DNA of 64,000 nucleotides, taken from Arachnia propionica (lineage in GTDB: Bacteria > Actinomycetota > Actinomycetes > Propionibacteriales > Propionibacteriaceae). The notes under the pieces were generated by a model. It was not told the origin of the DNA and ran no database searches. It was given only the letters and a program-made list of their open reading frames with translations. Location: NCBI RefSeq assembly GCF_037055325.1, contig NZ_CP146373.1, forward strand, positions 1,674,001-1,738,000, in the 5' to 3' direction. Positions 36,578 through 45,722 of the stretch are shown here, piece after piece (position 1 is the first letter of the stretch; every line of letters begins with the position of its first letter). The position numbers and the translations under genes are program-made.

Positions 36578-37429
36578 ATGGATTTCTCGATCAAGGAAGC
36601 CGCCCGCATGGTCGGCCTCACCCCACGCACCCTGCGCTACTACGAGAGCATCGGCCTCCTGCCCAAAGCGGAGCGAACCTCCGGGAACTACCGCCTGTTC
36701 ACCGTCATGGACATCATCGATCTGATCCGGATCAAGCGGTTGACGGGACTCGGGTTCAGCCTTCAGCACGTGCGTGACATCATGGACGATCCAACGGGCC
36801 CTGACGCTACAGCGGCCTTGGAGGCGCAAAAACAGCTCCTCACCCAGCACATCGACGAACTCCAGGAAAAGCGCACCAAGATCGAGGAGATCCAGAACGC
36901 CCGGGCCCCACTCGACGTCGCCATCGAGTTCGCTGATCTGCTGCGCGCCCGCGCCGAGACACACCACGACCTCGAAACCGAAGACCGGTTGAAACTTGAA
37001 CTCGAACTACTCGCGGCGTTCGCAGATGAGCGCGACCAACTCAAGTACACAACGCTCATCCACGCTTCCATCGAGAAACATGACGACCCGAACTTCCGAG
37101 AGCTCCGGGAGCTAGATGCGCGACTGGAAGCCCTGGAGCCCGACGCCTCCCCGGAAGAGATCACGGCACTGATCGACGACTACGTCAGAGTCCTTCGCCC
37201 GATCCTCGCGGGGTTTCCACCGATGAGCAAGAAGACAGTCAACCTCAACTCAGCCATGGAGGAATGCGTCTACAACGAGGCCCAGTTCGCTGTGATCACG
37301 ACCGCCCGGGAGCGGTTGAAGTCGACGGAAGGCGGGACAACTCTCCCCCATGACGCTGACGACTGCTCTCCTGAGAACTCCCACGCGGCACGATGCCCAA
37401 CGGATCATCCCGTCCGTTACCCACGGTGA
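36578..37429 (+). CDS. MerR-family transcriptional regulator
   Basis: 283 residues, preceded by GAGAAGGGGG. N-terminal MerR HTH: IKEAARMVGLTPRTLRYYESIGLLPKAERTSGNYRLF split over residues 4-40, then a coiled coil (about 75-110). The C-terminal 170 residues are Glu/Asp/Leu-rich helices that match no ligand domain I recognise. The ligand and target are unknown; the upstream transporter is one candidate. The last residues run into a Pro/Arg-poor tail that may be weakly conserved. Confidence 0.85.
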   Translation: MDFSIKEAARMVGLTPRTLRYYESIGLLPKAERTSGNYRLFTVMDIIDLIRIKRLTGLGFSLQHVRDIMDDPTGPDATAALEAQKQLLTQHIDELQEKRTKIEEIQNARAPLDVAIEFADLLRARAETHHDLETEDRLKLELELLAAFADERDQLKYTTLIHASIEKHDDPNFRELRELDARLEALEPDASPEEITALIDDYVRVLRPILAGFPPMSKKTVNLNSAMEECVYNEAQFAVITTARERLKSTEGGTTLPHDADDCSPENSHAARCPTDHPVRYPR

Positions 37430-37572
37430 CGTCACGGGCAACGCGATGGCGGCGCTGAGCTTCCGCATCTCCTGCTGGGAGCGCGGCGATTGACGACCCA
37501 GTTCTGATTCCGAATCTTCGTCCGCGGAGCATTCTTGGCGCAGAAACCCGCGCCAGGTGCGGTTCGGCTAGA

Positions 37573-38871
37573 GTGTCGGGCGTGACCGAAGAGCCTGAGC
37601 ACTCACCACGTCGCCTGAAGGTTGCGCAGTTCACCGACAACTACGGTCCCGGTAGCAACGGCCTGATGTTCGCCGTCCAGCAGCTGGAAGGCAACCTTCT
37701 CGACGCCGGCCACGAGGTCGTGGTCGTGGCACCGAAGGCCAAGGGACCCAACCCTCACCTGGGCCGGGAGGGCCGCATCGAGGTGCGGCTGCCATCGGTG
37801 CGGGTACCGAACATGCCCACGCGGGTCGCCAACGGCAGGCATTTTGAACGCACCATCGAGCAGGTCGGCCACCTCGATCCCGACGTGATCCACGTCCACG
37901 GTTTGGGAACCGTCGGGGTGCTCGGCACGTGGGCGGCCAAGAGACTGAACAAGCCGATGCTGATGACTTGGCACACCGACTTCGACGCCTATGCCGACCA
38001 CTACGCCGCGGTCCTGCCGCTGCTGCACGGGGTGGTGCGGGCCTTCGCGAGGCTGACCCACGGGGAGATCCTCAACTCAGACGACCTACGCGATGCGGCG
38101 GTGAGGTTCGCCGACCGGGGCCGCTCCACCGCGACCCTGCTGGGGTTGTGCAAGAAGATGCTGGACTCGGCGGACCTGGTGACGTCGCCATCGCCGAAGA
38201 CCGCCGCCCGGTGCCGTTCCCTGGCGCCGGACGCGAACCTGATCGTGGTGCCGAACGGCGTCGACCCGCTGCCATCCGGCCCGCCACCGGTTCCGCGCGG
38301 CCCGGGCCCGCTGGTGATCTACGTGGGTCGCATCGCCCCGGAGAAGGGGTTGCCGCTGCTGTGTGAGGCCTTCGAGCTCGTCGTGGCTCAGCGTCCGGAT
38401 GCGCAACTCATGGTGGTCGGCGACTGGCAGCGGTACCCGAAGATCGCGAAGGTCCTCGACGCGGGCCGGCGCCGCGGCCACATCATCCTGCCGGGCGAGC
38501 AGAAACGCGAGTTGCTGGGGGCGTTCTACGAGATGGGCGACCTGTACGCCTTCCCCAGCCAGACCGACACCCAAGCCCTCGTCCTGCACGAGGCGGCACT
38601 GGCGGGTCTGCCCATCGTCTCGGTGGATCCGGAACTGCAACTGGTGCTGGAACCGGGAGTGAACGCCGAGCTCGCCAGCCCCACCCCGGCGTCCCTGGCA
38701 GCCGCCATCATGCGGATCATCGAGAAACTACCCGACCCGCAGTGGCGGACCCGCGCCTCCGAGACCTCGCGCCGCCTGGCAGGCCAGTGGACGGTCGAGT
38801 CGCAGGCCCAGGAGATGCTCCGCATCTACCAGCAGATCGCCCAGCGCCGCCCTCTCCCCCAGGCTGGTTGA
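37573..38871 (+). CDS. GT4-family glycosyltransferase
   Basis: 432 residues from a GTG at 37573 (or the GTG at 37582). GT-B fold: N-terminal VAQFTDNYGPGSNGLMFAVQQL, then HVHGLGTVGVLG and TWHTDFDAYADHYA. The C-terminal half has VIYVGRIAPEKGLPLL and the nucleotide-sugar motif FPSQTDTQALVLHEAALAG. It resembles diacylglycerol glucosyltransferases and mannosyltransferases of actinobacteria, and probably makes a membrane glycolipid. The stop codon lies inside a copy of the dispersed ggttga repeat at about 38863-38900. Confidence 0.85.
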   Translation: MSGVTEEPEHSPRRLKVAQFTDNYGPGSNGLMFAVQQLEGNLLDAGHEVVVVAPKAKGPNPHLGREGRIEVRLPSVRVPNMPTRVANGRHFERTIEQVGHLDPDVIHVHGLGTVGVLGTWAAKRLNKPMLMTWHTDFDAYADHYAAVLPLLHGVVRAFARLTHGEILNSDDLRDAAVRFADRGRSTATLLGLCKKMLDSADLVTSPSPKTAARCRSLAPDANLIVVPNGVDPLPSGPPPVPRGPGPLVIYVGRIAPEKGLPLLCEAFELVVAQRPDAQLMVVGDWQRYPKIAKVLDAGRRRGHIILPGEQKRELLGAFYEMGDLYAFPSQTDTQALVLHEAALAGLPIVSVDPELQLVLEPGVNAELASPTPASLAAAIMRIIEKLPDPQWRTRASETSRRLAGQWTVESQAQEMLRIYQQIAQRRPLPQAG

Positions 38872-38940
38872 TCCGGCACACGAGCACGCCTTCCCCAGGC
38901 CGGTCGCGCCGATGCGGGGGAAGTTCACCGCAGATTCTGC

Positions 38941-39669
38941 TCACACGGTGTCCGAAAGCGTCTCGTCCGCCTCGTGGCTGTGTGCCTCGATTCCCGCGAT
39001 GATCCAGTCGAGGCCGTGTTCCATGTCTTGCTCATCACCATCCTCCAGCAGGCCGGCCTCGAAAACGCGACGCGCCATCGGAAAGGAACCGTCGTCCAGC
39101 AGCGTGGAAAGCCAGGGAGGCATCACCTGCGGGGACGACGACGTCCGTGCGCGAAGCTCTCGTCGCAGGTAGGCGACGTGACGGACGTGACCGTCGACGA
39201 ACAACGCCGCATCGAGCAGGTGTTGGATGTCCAATCCGGTCTCGCCGAGCGGTCGCAGGATGTGTTCGAGCCAGAGCAGCCGATTCGGGGTCATCGACAT
39301 CGCCACCAGGGGGGCGTCAAGAAGCCATGCGTGCTGGCGATAGCGTTCCGCCATCCCGTCGGCCCACAACCTGACACTGGTACGCCAGTCTGCCGCCTCG
39401 ATGATCCCCTCGGGTGGCTGGCCGAATGCCACATCGACCATGAGGTGAATCAGTTCCTCCTTGGAGCGCATGTGCCGATAGGCAGCCATCGTGCCCGCCC
39501 CAAGCTGTTCACCGAGCTTGCGCAGGGAAAGCCCCCCCAAACCGTGCTCATCCGCGATCTCGATTCCCGCCTGGACGATGCGACCGATGCTGAGCCCATC
39601 CGTGGCAGGGGATGATTCGCGAAGCTGCCAGGACAGGGCGACCCAGCGGGGCGGTGTCGTATCGGGCAT
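38941..39669 (-). CDS. TetR-family repressor with TetR_C_1 domain
   Basis: 242 residues. The start at 39669 has AGGAGG 5 nt upstream. HTH at residues 28-70 (IVQAGIEIADEHGLGGLSLRKLGEQLGAGTMAAYRHMRSKEEL read across it). The C-terminal half resembles the tetracycline-repressor C-terminal domain, with a D-containing drug-pocket layout. It is divergent from an MFS efflux gene, with two matching palindromes between them, so it represses that gene and probably its own. Confidence 0.9.
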   Translation of the reverse strand: MPDTTPPRWVALSWQLRESSPATDGLSIGRIVQAGIEIADEHGLGGLSLRKLGEQLGAGTMAAYRHMRSKEELIHLMVDVAFGQPPEGIIEAADWRTSVRLWADGMAERYRQHAWLLDAPLVAMSMTPNRLLWLEHILRPLGETGLDIQHLLDAALFVDGHVRHVAYLRRELRARTSSSPQVMPPWLSTLLDDGSFPMARRVFEAGLLEDGDEQDMEHGLDWIIAGIEAHSHEADETLSDTV

Positions 39670-39699
39670 GCGACCTCCTGGTTGACGACACAAATCCAT

Positions 39700-39718
39700 A
39701 TGCGTACAGTGTACCCAC
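39700..39718. promoter_or_regulatory. TetR operator 1 (imperfect)
   Basis: ATGCGTAC-agt-GTACCCAC, matching operator 2 in the left arm and in GTAC of the right arm. Confidence 0.7.
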
Positions 39719-39724
39719 CCTCGC

Positions 39725-39743
39725 ATGCGTACGCCGTACGCAT
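39725..39743. promoter_or_regulatory. TetR operator 2 (perfect palindrome)
   Basis: ATGCGTACGCCGTACGCAT, 8-bp arms and a 3-bp centre, 25 bp (edge to edge of the same base) from operator 1, 27 bp upstream of the MFS start. Confidence 0.85.
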
Positions 39744-39770
39744 CACGTGCCCAACCTTGGAGAAATGGAA

Positions 39771-41162
39771 ATGACACACCGCCTCACGGCCACCATCACC
39801 TTGATGGTGGCGATGCTCATGGACCTGATGGACTCCACCATCACGAATGTCGCACTCCCCGCGATCAGCACCGACCTGGGGGCGACGCCCACTCAACTCG
39901 AGTGGACACTCGTCGGTTACGTGGTCGCTTTCGCGACGCTTCTCATCACAGGAGGTCGCCTGGGAGACATCTACGGACGACAACGCATCTTCCTCGTGGG
40001 CGTCATCGGCTTCACGTGTGCCTCCGTGTTCGCCTCCCTGTCTTGGGATGGGAACATCCTCATAGCAGCCCGGATCATTCAGGGGGCCTTCGCCGGCATC
40101 ATGGTGCCGCAGGTGTTGTCCAGCGTTCAGGTCATGTACACGCCAGAAGAGCGGGGGCCGGTATTCGGTGTCATCGGATCCCTGAACGCCCTGGGCGTGA
40201 TAGCCGGACTTCTCCTGGGCGGTTGGCTCGTCACAGCAAACCTGTTCGGCACGGGATGGCGCAGCATCTTCCTCATCAATGTCCCGGTGGGCATTGTCCT
40301 GACGGTCATGGCATTCCTGTACATCCCGGAAAGCCGCTCCGAGCACCCCCTACGACTGGACATCGTCGGCTCAGCCCTCGGCGCCACAGCCGTCATTCTC
40401 CTCGTTCTCCCGCTGACCGAGGGCCGGGCTGCCGGATGGGCATGGTGGATATGGACGCTGCTGATCATCGCCCCCATCGCGATCATCGCCTTCGTCTGGC
40501 AACAACATCGCAGGGCAGCCGGGTCCGGGACCCAGCTCCTACCGCTCCCGCTCTTCAGGATTCGTTCCTTCTCCAGCGGATTGCTCGTGCAGATACTCGC
40601 CTCGATCGGACACGGCGGCTTCGCGCTCATCCTTCTGTTTCACATGCAGGCCGCTTTTCATTTCACCTCCTTCGAAGCGGGACTCACCCTGATGCCGATC
40701 GCCATCGGATCGATCCTCGGCACCCCGGTGGCCATGTTTCTGCTGAAGAAGCTGGGCACGTGGTCGGTGTGCCTCGGCGGGATCATGCAGGCCGCGGCCT
40801 ACCTCTGGGTCATGATCACCCTCGAACACACCGGAGATACCCTCAACGGCTGGAGCCTTCTGCCCGCTTTCGCTCTCGCCGGCGTGGGAATGATGGTGCT
40901 GATCATGCCGCAGACCTCGATCACCTTGGCGGAGATTCCCACGACCGAGGCCGGAGCAGCCTCCGGCACCCTCACGACCTTCGCCCAGGTCGGCATGGTG
41001 TTCGGCATCGCGCTGTCCGGCACCGCGTACTTCGGAGCAACCGGCGACAGTGGCCAGAACGTGAGCGCTGGCCTGTGGGTCGTCATCATCGCCTACACCG
41101 TCTCCGGTCTGGCCGCACTCGCAATGCCCACGCGCAGCAGCCAAACCCAGCTCTCGCCCTGA
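39771..41162 (+). CDS. MFS drug efflux transporter (DHA2, EmrB/QacA type)
   Basis: 463 residues. The ATG at 39771 has GGAGA 7 nt upstream; the ATG at 39765 is too close to it. About 14 membrane spans. DHA2 features: LMDLMDSTITNVALPAI in the first span, and motif A GGRLGDIYGRQR. A proton-driven exporter of drugs or other amphipathic compounds. It is controlled by the divergent TetR protein. Confidence 0.92.
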   Translation: MTHRLTATITLMVAMLMDLMDSTITNVALPAISTDLGATPTQLEWTLVGYVVAFATLLITGGRLGDIYGRQRIFLVGVIGFTCASVFASLSWDGNILIAARIIQGAFAGIMVPQVLSSVQVMYTPEERGPVFGVIGSLNALGVIAGLLLGGWLVTANLFGTGWRSIFLINVPVGIVLTVMAFLYIPESRSEHPLRLDIVGSALGATAVILLVLPLTEGRAAGWAWWIWTLLIIAPIAIIAFVWQQHRRAAGSGTQLLPLPLFRIRSFSSGLLVQILASIGHGGFALILLFHMQAAFHFTSFEAGLTLMPIAIGSILGTPVAMFLLKKLGTWSVCLGGIMQAAAYLWVMITLEHTGDTLNGWSLLPAFALAGVGMMVLIMPQTSITLAEIPTTEAGAASGTLTTFAQVGMVFGIALSGTAYFGATGDSGQNVSAGLWVVIIAYTVSGLAALAMPTRSSQTQLSP

Positions 41163-41186
41163 CCGCAACGCCCGGGCACCCACCGT

Positions 41187-41243
41187 ACGGTTTCGACAGC
41201 CCCGCCTCACCGGCCCTCACGAGAATCGACTCAACCGGCCCGA
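41187..41243. repeat. Member of the dispersed ggttga...gtcgaaacc repeat
   Basis: On the minus strand this reads ggccggttgagtcgattctc...ctgtcgaaacc. Related copies lie at about 23675, 38863 and 58703. Confidence 0.55.
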
Positions 41244-41272
41244 GAGCAGGAAGAACAGGTCCTCAGGAACCA

Positions 41273-41306
41273 CCGGACCCCTGCACTGAGTGGTGCAGGG
41301 GTCCGG
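41273..41306. terminator. Bidirectional hairpin between MFS and RlpA-like genes
   Basis: ccggacccctgcac with its complement, a perfect 14-bp stem and a 6-nt loop, in the gap between convergent genes. Confidence 0.8.
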
Positions 41307-41345
41307 CAGGAATTGAGGAAGGGCTTCGACAGCCAAGTTTTGTTG

Positions 41346-42548
41346 TCAGAGGACCTCGTAGTTGACGGTGATCACCCCGGAGGAGGTGCCACCGATGGTC
41401 TCCATGGCGGCCTTGGAAAGGTCCAGGCAGCGCCCGGCGACGTAGGGGCCGCGGTCATTGATGCGAACCACGACGGTCTTGCCGTTGCTCGGATTGGTCA
41501 CCTTGACCTTGCTTCCGAGGGGAAGGGTCTTGTGGGCGGCGGTGAGGTCGCTGGGGTTGAACCGCTCGCCGGAGGCCGTCGTCTGTTCCTGCCAGTAGTA
41601 GGAGGCCTGGCAGGAGCTGCCGCTGGCGGGGCTGAGATCGCCACCACCCGATCCGGAACCGGAGTCGGAGGACTTCGAGGACTCGGAGGAGTCATCGGAG
41701 GACTTGCTGGCCTTCTTCTTGGTGCCGACCTGGGTCACCTGAGCGACAGGCTCCTTGGTGACCTGCTCGTTCTGCAGCTCGGAGGCGAACAGCGTGCCGT
41801 TGTGGTAGACCTCGACGAAGTTCTGGGTCTTGACGCCGTTGACACCCTCGGTGGTGACCTTGGTCTTGCCCTCCTCCAGCTCGTTGGACTTCTCCTCCTT
41901 CTTCTCGAAGGGGACCTCCTCCTCCTTGCTGGTGGTGCGCTTCTCGACGTTGGTGTAGGCGATGGCCAGGCCATCGGTGAGGGAGGTGTCCGCTGCGGGG
42001 GTGACAACGTCGTCCTCGTCAGGGGTCACCTGGGCGGCGGTCAAGGCGTCGCCGACGGTCCCTGCGACCCGGAGCTCGACGGGGGTGCCCGCGGCGTCGA
42101 TGGTCACGTTCTTGGGGGTGCTGATGTTGAAGGAGAGCCCCTCGCGACCGATGGCAGCCGACCGGGAAGCGGACAGCTTGGAGTCGGGATCGTTGAGGTC
42201 GAGCTGGGTCAGGGCGTCGTCGACGGTGCGGGCGGTGGTCCACACGGTGCGAGCCTCGCCGTCAACGGTCAGCTGAAGCTGACGCCCGTAGAGGACGCTG
42301 ATCTCCATGCCGTTGGTGACCTTGGTCTCCAGCGAGGGGGCGACCACGTCGTGCTCACCGACGGTGATCCCGTCCTTCTCGAGAACCTGCTGCACGGTAT
42401 CCTCGCGAACCGAAAGGTTGTGGCTTTCTCCGTCCACGGAAAGGGTCACATCGTTCTTGTGCAGTGCCATTGCGACGGCGACGCCGCCGGCGATCGTCAG
42501 GGCGACGCCACCTGCCACTGCTGCAATAACCACGTGTTTCTTGGCCAT
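41346..42548 (-). CDS. DUF348/G5 cell-wall protein with RlpA-like double-psi barrel
   Basis: 400 residues. One membrane segment near the N-terminus (VVIAAVAGGVALTIAGGVAVAM, in two halves) is followed by three DUF348 (ubiquitin-like) modules at about 33-75, 88-130 and 145-185, a G5-like module at about 195-275, and a Ser/Asp/Gly linker at about 285-320. The C-terminal RlpA-like barrel (SYYWQEQTTASGERF, LTAAHKTLPLGSKVKVTN, INDRGPYVAGRCLDLSKAA) includes the Asp residues found in lytic members. This is the layout of RpfB-like resuscitation factors with the Rpf lysozyme domain replaced by RlpA. It probably binds and trims peptidoglycan. Confidence 0.88.
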   Translation of the reverse strand: MAKKHVVIAAVAGGVALTIAGGVAVAMALHKNDVTLSVDGESHNLSVREDTVQQVLEKDGITVGEHDVVAPSLETKVTNGMEISVLYGRQLQLTVDGEARTVWTTARTVDDALTQLDLNDPDSKLSASRSAAIGREGLSFNISTPKNVTIDAAGTPVELRVAGTVGDALTAAQVTPDEDDVVTPAADTSLTDGLAIAYTNVEKRTTSKEEEVPFEKKEEKSNELEEGKTKVTTEGVNGVKTQNFVEVYHNGTLFASELQNEQVTKEPVAQVTQVGTKKKASKSSDDSSESSKSSDSGSGSGGGDLSPASGSSCQASYYWQEQTTASGERFNPSDLTAAHKTLPLGSKVKVTNPSNGKTVVVRINDRGPYVAGRCLDLSKAAMETIGGTSSGVITVNYEVL

Positions 42549-42808
42549 AGATCTCTTCCTGGTCTAAGACTTTCCGGACATTACCGGCGAGGCTAGCCTA
42601 GCCGAGCGGTGATTCAATTCCAAACGAAATCTGAGAATCTCTCAGGACTGCGCAAGTCGATTGTAAACCTCGGCATCCGCGCGAGGGAACCAGAGCACCC
42701 ACCCCTCTTTGCATAAGCAATGAAACCTCTCGTGACAACCCATTTTGCACCGATACGTCAGCTTTCTGACACATGAGCCGGGGCAGCCGGGACGTGCGGC
42801 GAATCGTC
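42549..42808 (-). promoter_or_regulatory. Long leader of the RlpA-like gene
   Basis: 260 bp without a gene, AT-richer than average. It contains the palindrome GGCTAGcCTAGCC at 42591-42603 and several potential stems. Leaders of rpf-type genes often hold a c-di-AMP (ydaO) riboswitch; I could not match its conserved core here, so I leave it open. Confidence 0.3.
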
Positions 42809-45013
42809 TCAGCGGAAGCCACGCAGCCTGAGAGAGTTCAGCACCACAAACACGCTGGAACAGGCCATGGCCGCCCCTGCGATCATCGGGGTCAGCAGCC
42901 CAAGAGCCGCCACTGGAATAGCGGCCACGTTGTACAAGAAGGCCCACAACAGGTTGCCCCGGATGGTGCGTTCCGTGGCGCGGGAGAGCCGGATGGCGTC
43001 CACCACCCCGGTCAGGTCGTCGCGCATCAGGGTGAGGTCGCTGGCGGCCATGGCCGCATCGGTGCCCGCACCCATCGCGATGCCGAGATCACTGGTGGCC
43101 AGCGCCGCGGCGTCGTTCACTCCGTCGCCGACCATCGCCACCCGTACCCCGTCGGCCTGCAGCCCGGTGATCACCTCGGCCTTGCCCTGCGGCAGGACCT
43201 CGGCATACACGTCCTCGATGCCCACCTGGGTCGCGATCTCCTGGGCCACGGCCCACGAGTCGCCGGTCAGCAGGACCGGTCGCATTCCCAGGTTCCTCAA
43301 CCCGGCCACGGCCTCCGCGGCCCCGGGTTTGAGCTGGTCGCCGACCACGATCCGCCCCAGCAACGCGCCGTCGCGAACGACGAACACCTCACTGCCGAGT
43401 CGACTGGCCTCGCCGGGAACCTCGATGCCCTGCTCAGCCAGCAGACGACGGGATCCCACCGCCACCGGAACCCCGTCGAGCAGGGCCCGCGCACCGATGC
43501 CGGGCAGGGCCTCGAAGCGCTCTGTCGCGGGCGCATCCCCGGCGCGCTCCACGACGGCACGGGCGATGGGATGCTCGGAGCCGGCCTCCACGGCTGCGGC
43601 GACGGCCAGCAGCTCGGTTTCGTCGATGCCGTCAGTGGGCGCGACCTCCAGCACCGACATTCTCCCGGTGGTGAGAGTGCCGGTCTTGTCCAGCACCACG
43701 GCCTGCACGGAGCGGGCCTTTTCCAGGGCCTGGGCGCCGCGGATGATCACCCCCAGCTCGGCGCCGCGACCGGTGCCCACCAGCAGCGCCGACGGGGTGG
43801 CGAGCCCGAGCGCGCACGGGCAGGCGATGATGAGCACCGCGATGCCCGCGGTGAGCGCGAAGGTGGTGCCTGCGCCGACGAGCAGCTGCACCGTGAAGGT
43901 GAGCATGGACAGCGCCAGCACGGTGGGCACGAAGAACTCCGTGATCCGGTCCGCCAGGCGCTGGGCCCGGGCCTTGCCGGTCTGAGCCTCCTCGACGAGC
44001 CGCGCGATCTGCGCCACCTGGGTGGCCGACCCGACCGCCGTCGCCTTGACCACCAGGCGTCCCGTGGTGTTGACCGAGCCGCCCACCACCGTCGAGCCCG
44101 GGCCGACCTCCACCGGCAGCGACTCGCCCGTGATGACGGCGGCATCGACGGCGGAGTCACCCTCGAGCACCACCCCGTCGGCGGCCACCTTCTCTCCGGG
44201 ACGCACCACGATGAGGTCGTTGAGCGACAGCTCACCCGCGGGGATCGCGACCTCCGTGCCGTCGCGCAGGATCGTTGCGTCCTTTGCACCGACCTCCAGC
44301 AGCGCCCGCACCGCCGACCCTGCCTCCCGTTTGGAGCGGGCCTCAATCCAGCGACCCAACAACAGGAAGGCGACCACGCCCGCGGCGGCCTCGAAGTAGA
44401 CGCTGCCCATCGGGTCCGCACGACCGAGGGTGAGGGTGAATTCATGGGTCATGCCGATGGCGCCGGCGTGCCCGACGACCATGGCCACCAGCGACCACAG
44501 CCATGCCACCGAGGTGCCGAGGCTGACGAGGGTGTCCATGGTGGTGGTGCCGTGTCGGACGTTAGCGAGGGCGGCCTTGTGGAAGCTGCGCCCGCACCAG
44601 AACACGACGATGGTGGTCAGCAGCAGCGCCAGCCACTGCCAGCCAGGGAACTGCAGGGCGGGCACCATCGAGACCGCGATCACGGGGGTCGCCAGCGTGA
44701 ACGCCAGCTGCACCCGCGGCAGAAGCACATCGGCGCGTTCCTCCCGGGGTTCGACGGTAGTCTCGCGGGCCCCGTAGCCGGCAGCCTCCACCACGGCGAT
44801 CAGGTCCTGAGCGGTGGTGCCCTTCGGGGCCTGCACCCTGGCCTTTTCGGTGGCGTAGTTGACGGTGGCCTGCACCCCGTCGACCTTGTTGAGCTTCTTC
44901 TCGATGCGATTGGCGCAGGAGGCGCAGGTCATGCCCGTCAGATCGAGGGAGATCGCCACCGAGTTCTTGGCGCCCCCGGCGGGGCCCCGCTCCACCACAC
45001 CAGCACTGGTCAT
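42809..45013 (-). CDS. copA: Copper-exporting P1B-type ATPase
   Basis: 734 residues. One N-terminal heavy-metal-associated domain (GMTCASC, residues 28-34), then eight membrane spans with the CPC metal site (IACPCALGLATP), the phosphorylation motif DKTGTLT, the SEHPIA motif of P1B pumps, and GDGVNDAAAL. CPC with one CxxC HMA domain is typical for Cu(I) exporters. It lies downstream of copZ and csoR in a leftward operon, 48 bp after copZ. Confidence 0.95.
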   Translation of the reverse strand: MTSAGVVERGPAGGAKNSVAISLDLTGMTCASCANRIEKKLNKVDGVQATVNYATEKARVQAPKGTTAQDLIAVVEAAGYGARETTVEPREERADVLLPRVQLAFTLATPVIAVSMVPALQFPGWQWLALLLTTIVVFWCGRSFHKAALANVRHGTTTMDTLVSLGTSVAWLWSLVAMVVGHAGAIGMTHEFTLTLGRADPMGSVYFEAAAGVVAFLLLGRWIEARSKREAGSAVRALLEVGAKDATILRDGTEVAIPAGELSLNDLIVVRPGEKVAADGVVLEGDSAVDAAVITGESLPVEVGPGSTVVGGSVNTTGRLVVKATAVGSATQVAQIARLVEEAQTGKARAQRLADRITEFFVPTVLALSMLTFTVQLLVGAGTTFALTAGIAVLIIACPCALGLATPSALLVGTGRGAELGVIIRGAQALEKARSVQAVVLDKTGTLTTGRMSVLEVAPTDGIDETELLAVAAAVEAGSEHPIARAVVERAGDAPATERFEALPGIGARALLDGVPVAVGSRRLLAEQGIEVPGEASRLGSEVFVVRDGALLGRIVVGDQLKPGAAEAVAGLRNLGMRPVLLTGDSWAVAQEIATQVGIEDVYAEVLPQGKAEVITGLQADGVRVAMVGDGVNDAAALATSDLGIAMGAGTDAAMAASDLTLMRDDLTGVVDAIRLSRATERTIRGNLLWAFLYNVAAIPVAALGLLTPMIAGAAMACSSVFVVLNSLRLRGFR

Positions 45014-45061
45014 CTGCCACTCACCTCCTGAGTCGTTTCCTGTGTTGCTGGTTCTCGCGTC

Positions 45062-45271
45062 TCAGGCCTCCGTGACGGTGTAGTCGCCGGCCTCGGCGAC
45101 GGCCTCGGCGACCGCGTCGAAGGGGATCTTCTCGTCGGATTCGATGACCATCCGGCCCGATTCCCAGTCGACGCTGACGCCCGTGACGCCCGCGATGGCC
45201 TGGATTTCCTCGGTGACGTGGGAGGCGCAGTGTCCGCAGGTCATCCCAGCGACGGCGTAGTCGGTTTTCAT
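45062..45271 (-). CDS. copZ: Copper chaperone (CopZ-like HMA protein)
   Basis: 69 residues, a single ferredoxin-like HMA fold with the metal motif GMTCGHC (residues 9-15). It hands Cu(I) to CopA. AAAGGAAAC precedes the ATG. It is between csoR and copA, same strand. Confidence 0.94.
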   Translation of the reverse strand: MKTDYAVAGMTCGHCASHVTEEIQAIAGVTGVSVDWESGRMVIESDEKIPFDAVAEAVAEAGDYTVTEA

Positions 45272-45349
45272 GGTTGTTTCCTTTCCGGTCCCCGGTGCGT
45301 CCCGGGGGTCTGACGTTTTCTTCGGCCCTTGCCGGCAGGCTGTCCGCGT

Positions 45350-45658
45350 TCAGCGAGCCAGCCGGGAGATGGCGGTCATGGCCTCGTCGAACTTCTCCTG
45401 GGCGGCATCCCCGCCCTCGCGCACGGCAGCCGCGACGCAGTGTTCGAGGTGATCCTTCAGCAGGGCCATGGACACCGCCCTGAGGGCGCTGGTAACGGCG
45501 GAGATCTGGGTCATGATGTCGATGCAGTACTCGTCCTGCTCCACCATGCGGGCGATCCCGCGCGCCTGCCCCTCGATCAGCCGGAGCCGCCGCAGATAGG
45601 CCTGCTTGTCGGCGGTGTACCCGTGCTGCGCATGGCAACCGTCATGCTCTTTCTCCAC
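45350..45658 (-). CDS. csoR: CsoR-family copper-sensing repressor
   Basis: 102 residues from a GTG at 45658 (VEKEH), chosen because the upstream continuation of the frame has no family similarity. All-helical DUF156/CsoR protein with the Cu(I) ligands Cys (DEYCIDI) and His-x-x-x-Cys-like (HLEHC). It binds the GC-rich operator that lies 10 bp upstream of its start and releases it on Cu(I) binding, which turns on csoR-copZ-copA. Confidence 0.92.
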   Translation of the reverse strand: MEKEHDGCHAQHGYTADKQAYLRRLRLIEGQARGIARMVEQDEYCIDIMTQISAVTSALRAVSMALLKDHLEHCVAAAVREGGDAAQEKFDEAMTAISRLAR

Positions 45659-45667
45659 GCCGGGGAC

Positions 45668-45686
45668 TATACCCCCCAGGGGTACC
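45668..45686. promoter_or_regulatory. CsoR operator
   Basis: TATACCCCCCAGGGGTACC matches the known CsoR pattern of a C/G-run pseudo-palindrome flanked by TA (TACCCC...GGGGTA). It is immediately upstream of the csoR start. Confidence 0.85.
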
Positions 45687-45722
45687 TGGTTCAAGCACTC
45701 ACCCGCTTCCGGCTCTGTCGCA

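Noticed and set aside
42549-42808. c-di-AMP (ydaO) riboswitch in front of the RlpA-like gene
   Set aside because: Length and position would suit, but I could not find the conserved core elements by eye. A covariance-model search of this interval would decide.
42773-45031. 752-codon frame opposite copA
   Set aside because: His/Gly/Arg-rich shadow of a P-type ATPase whose motifs are all present on the minus strand.
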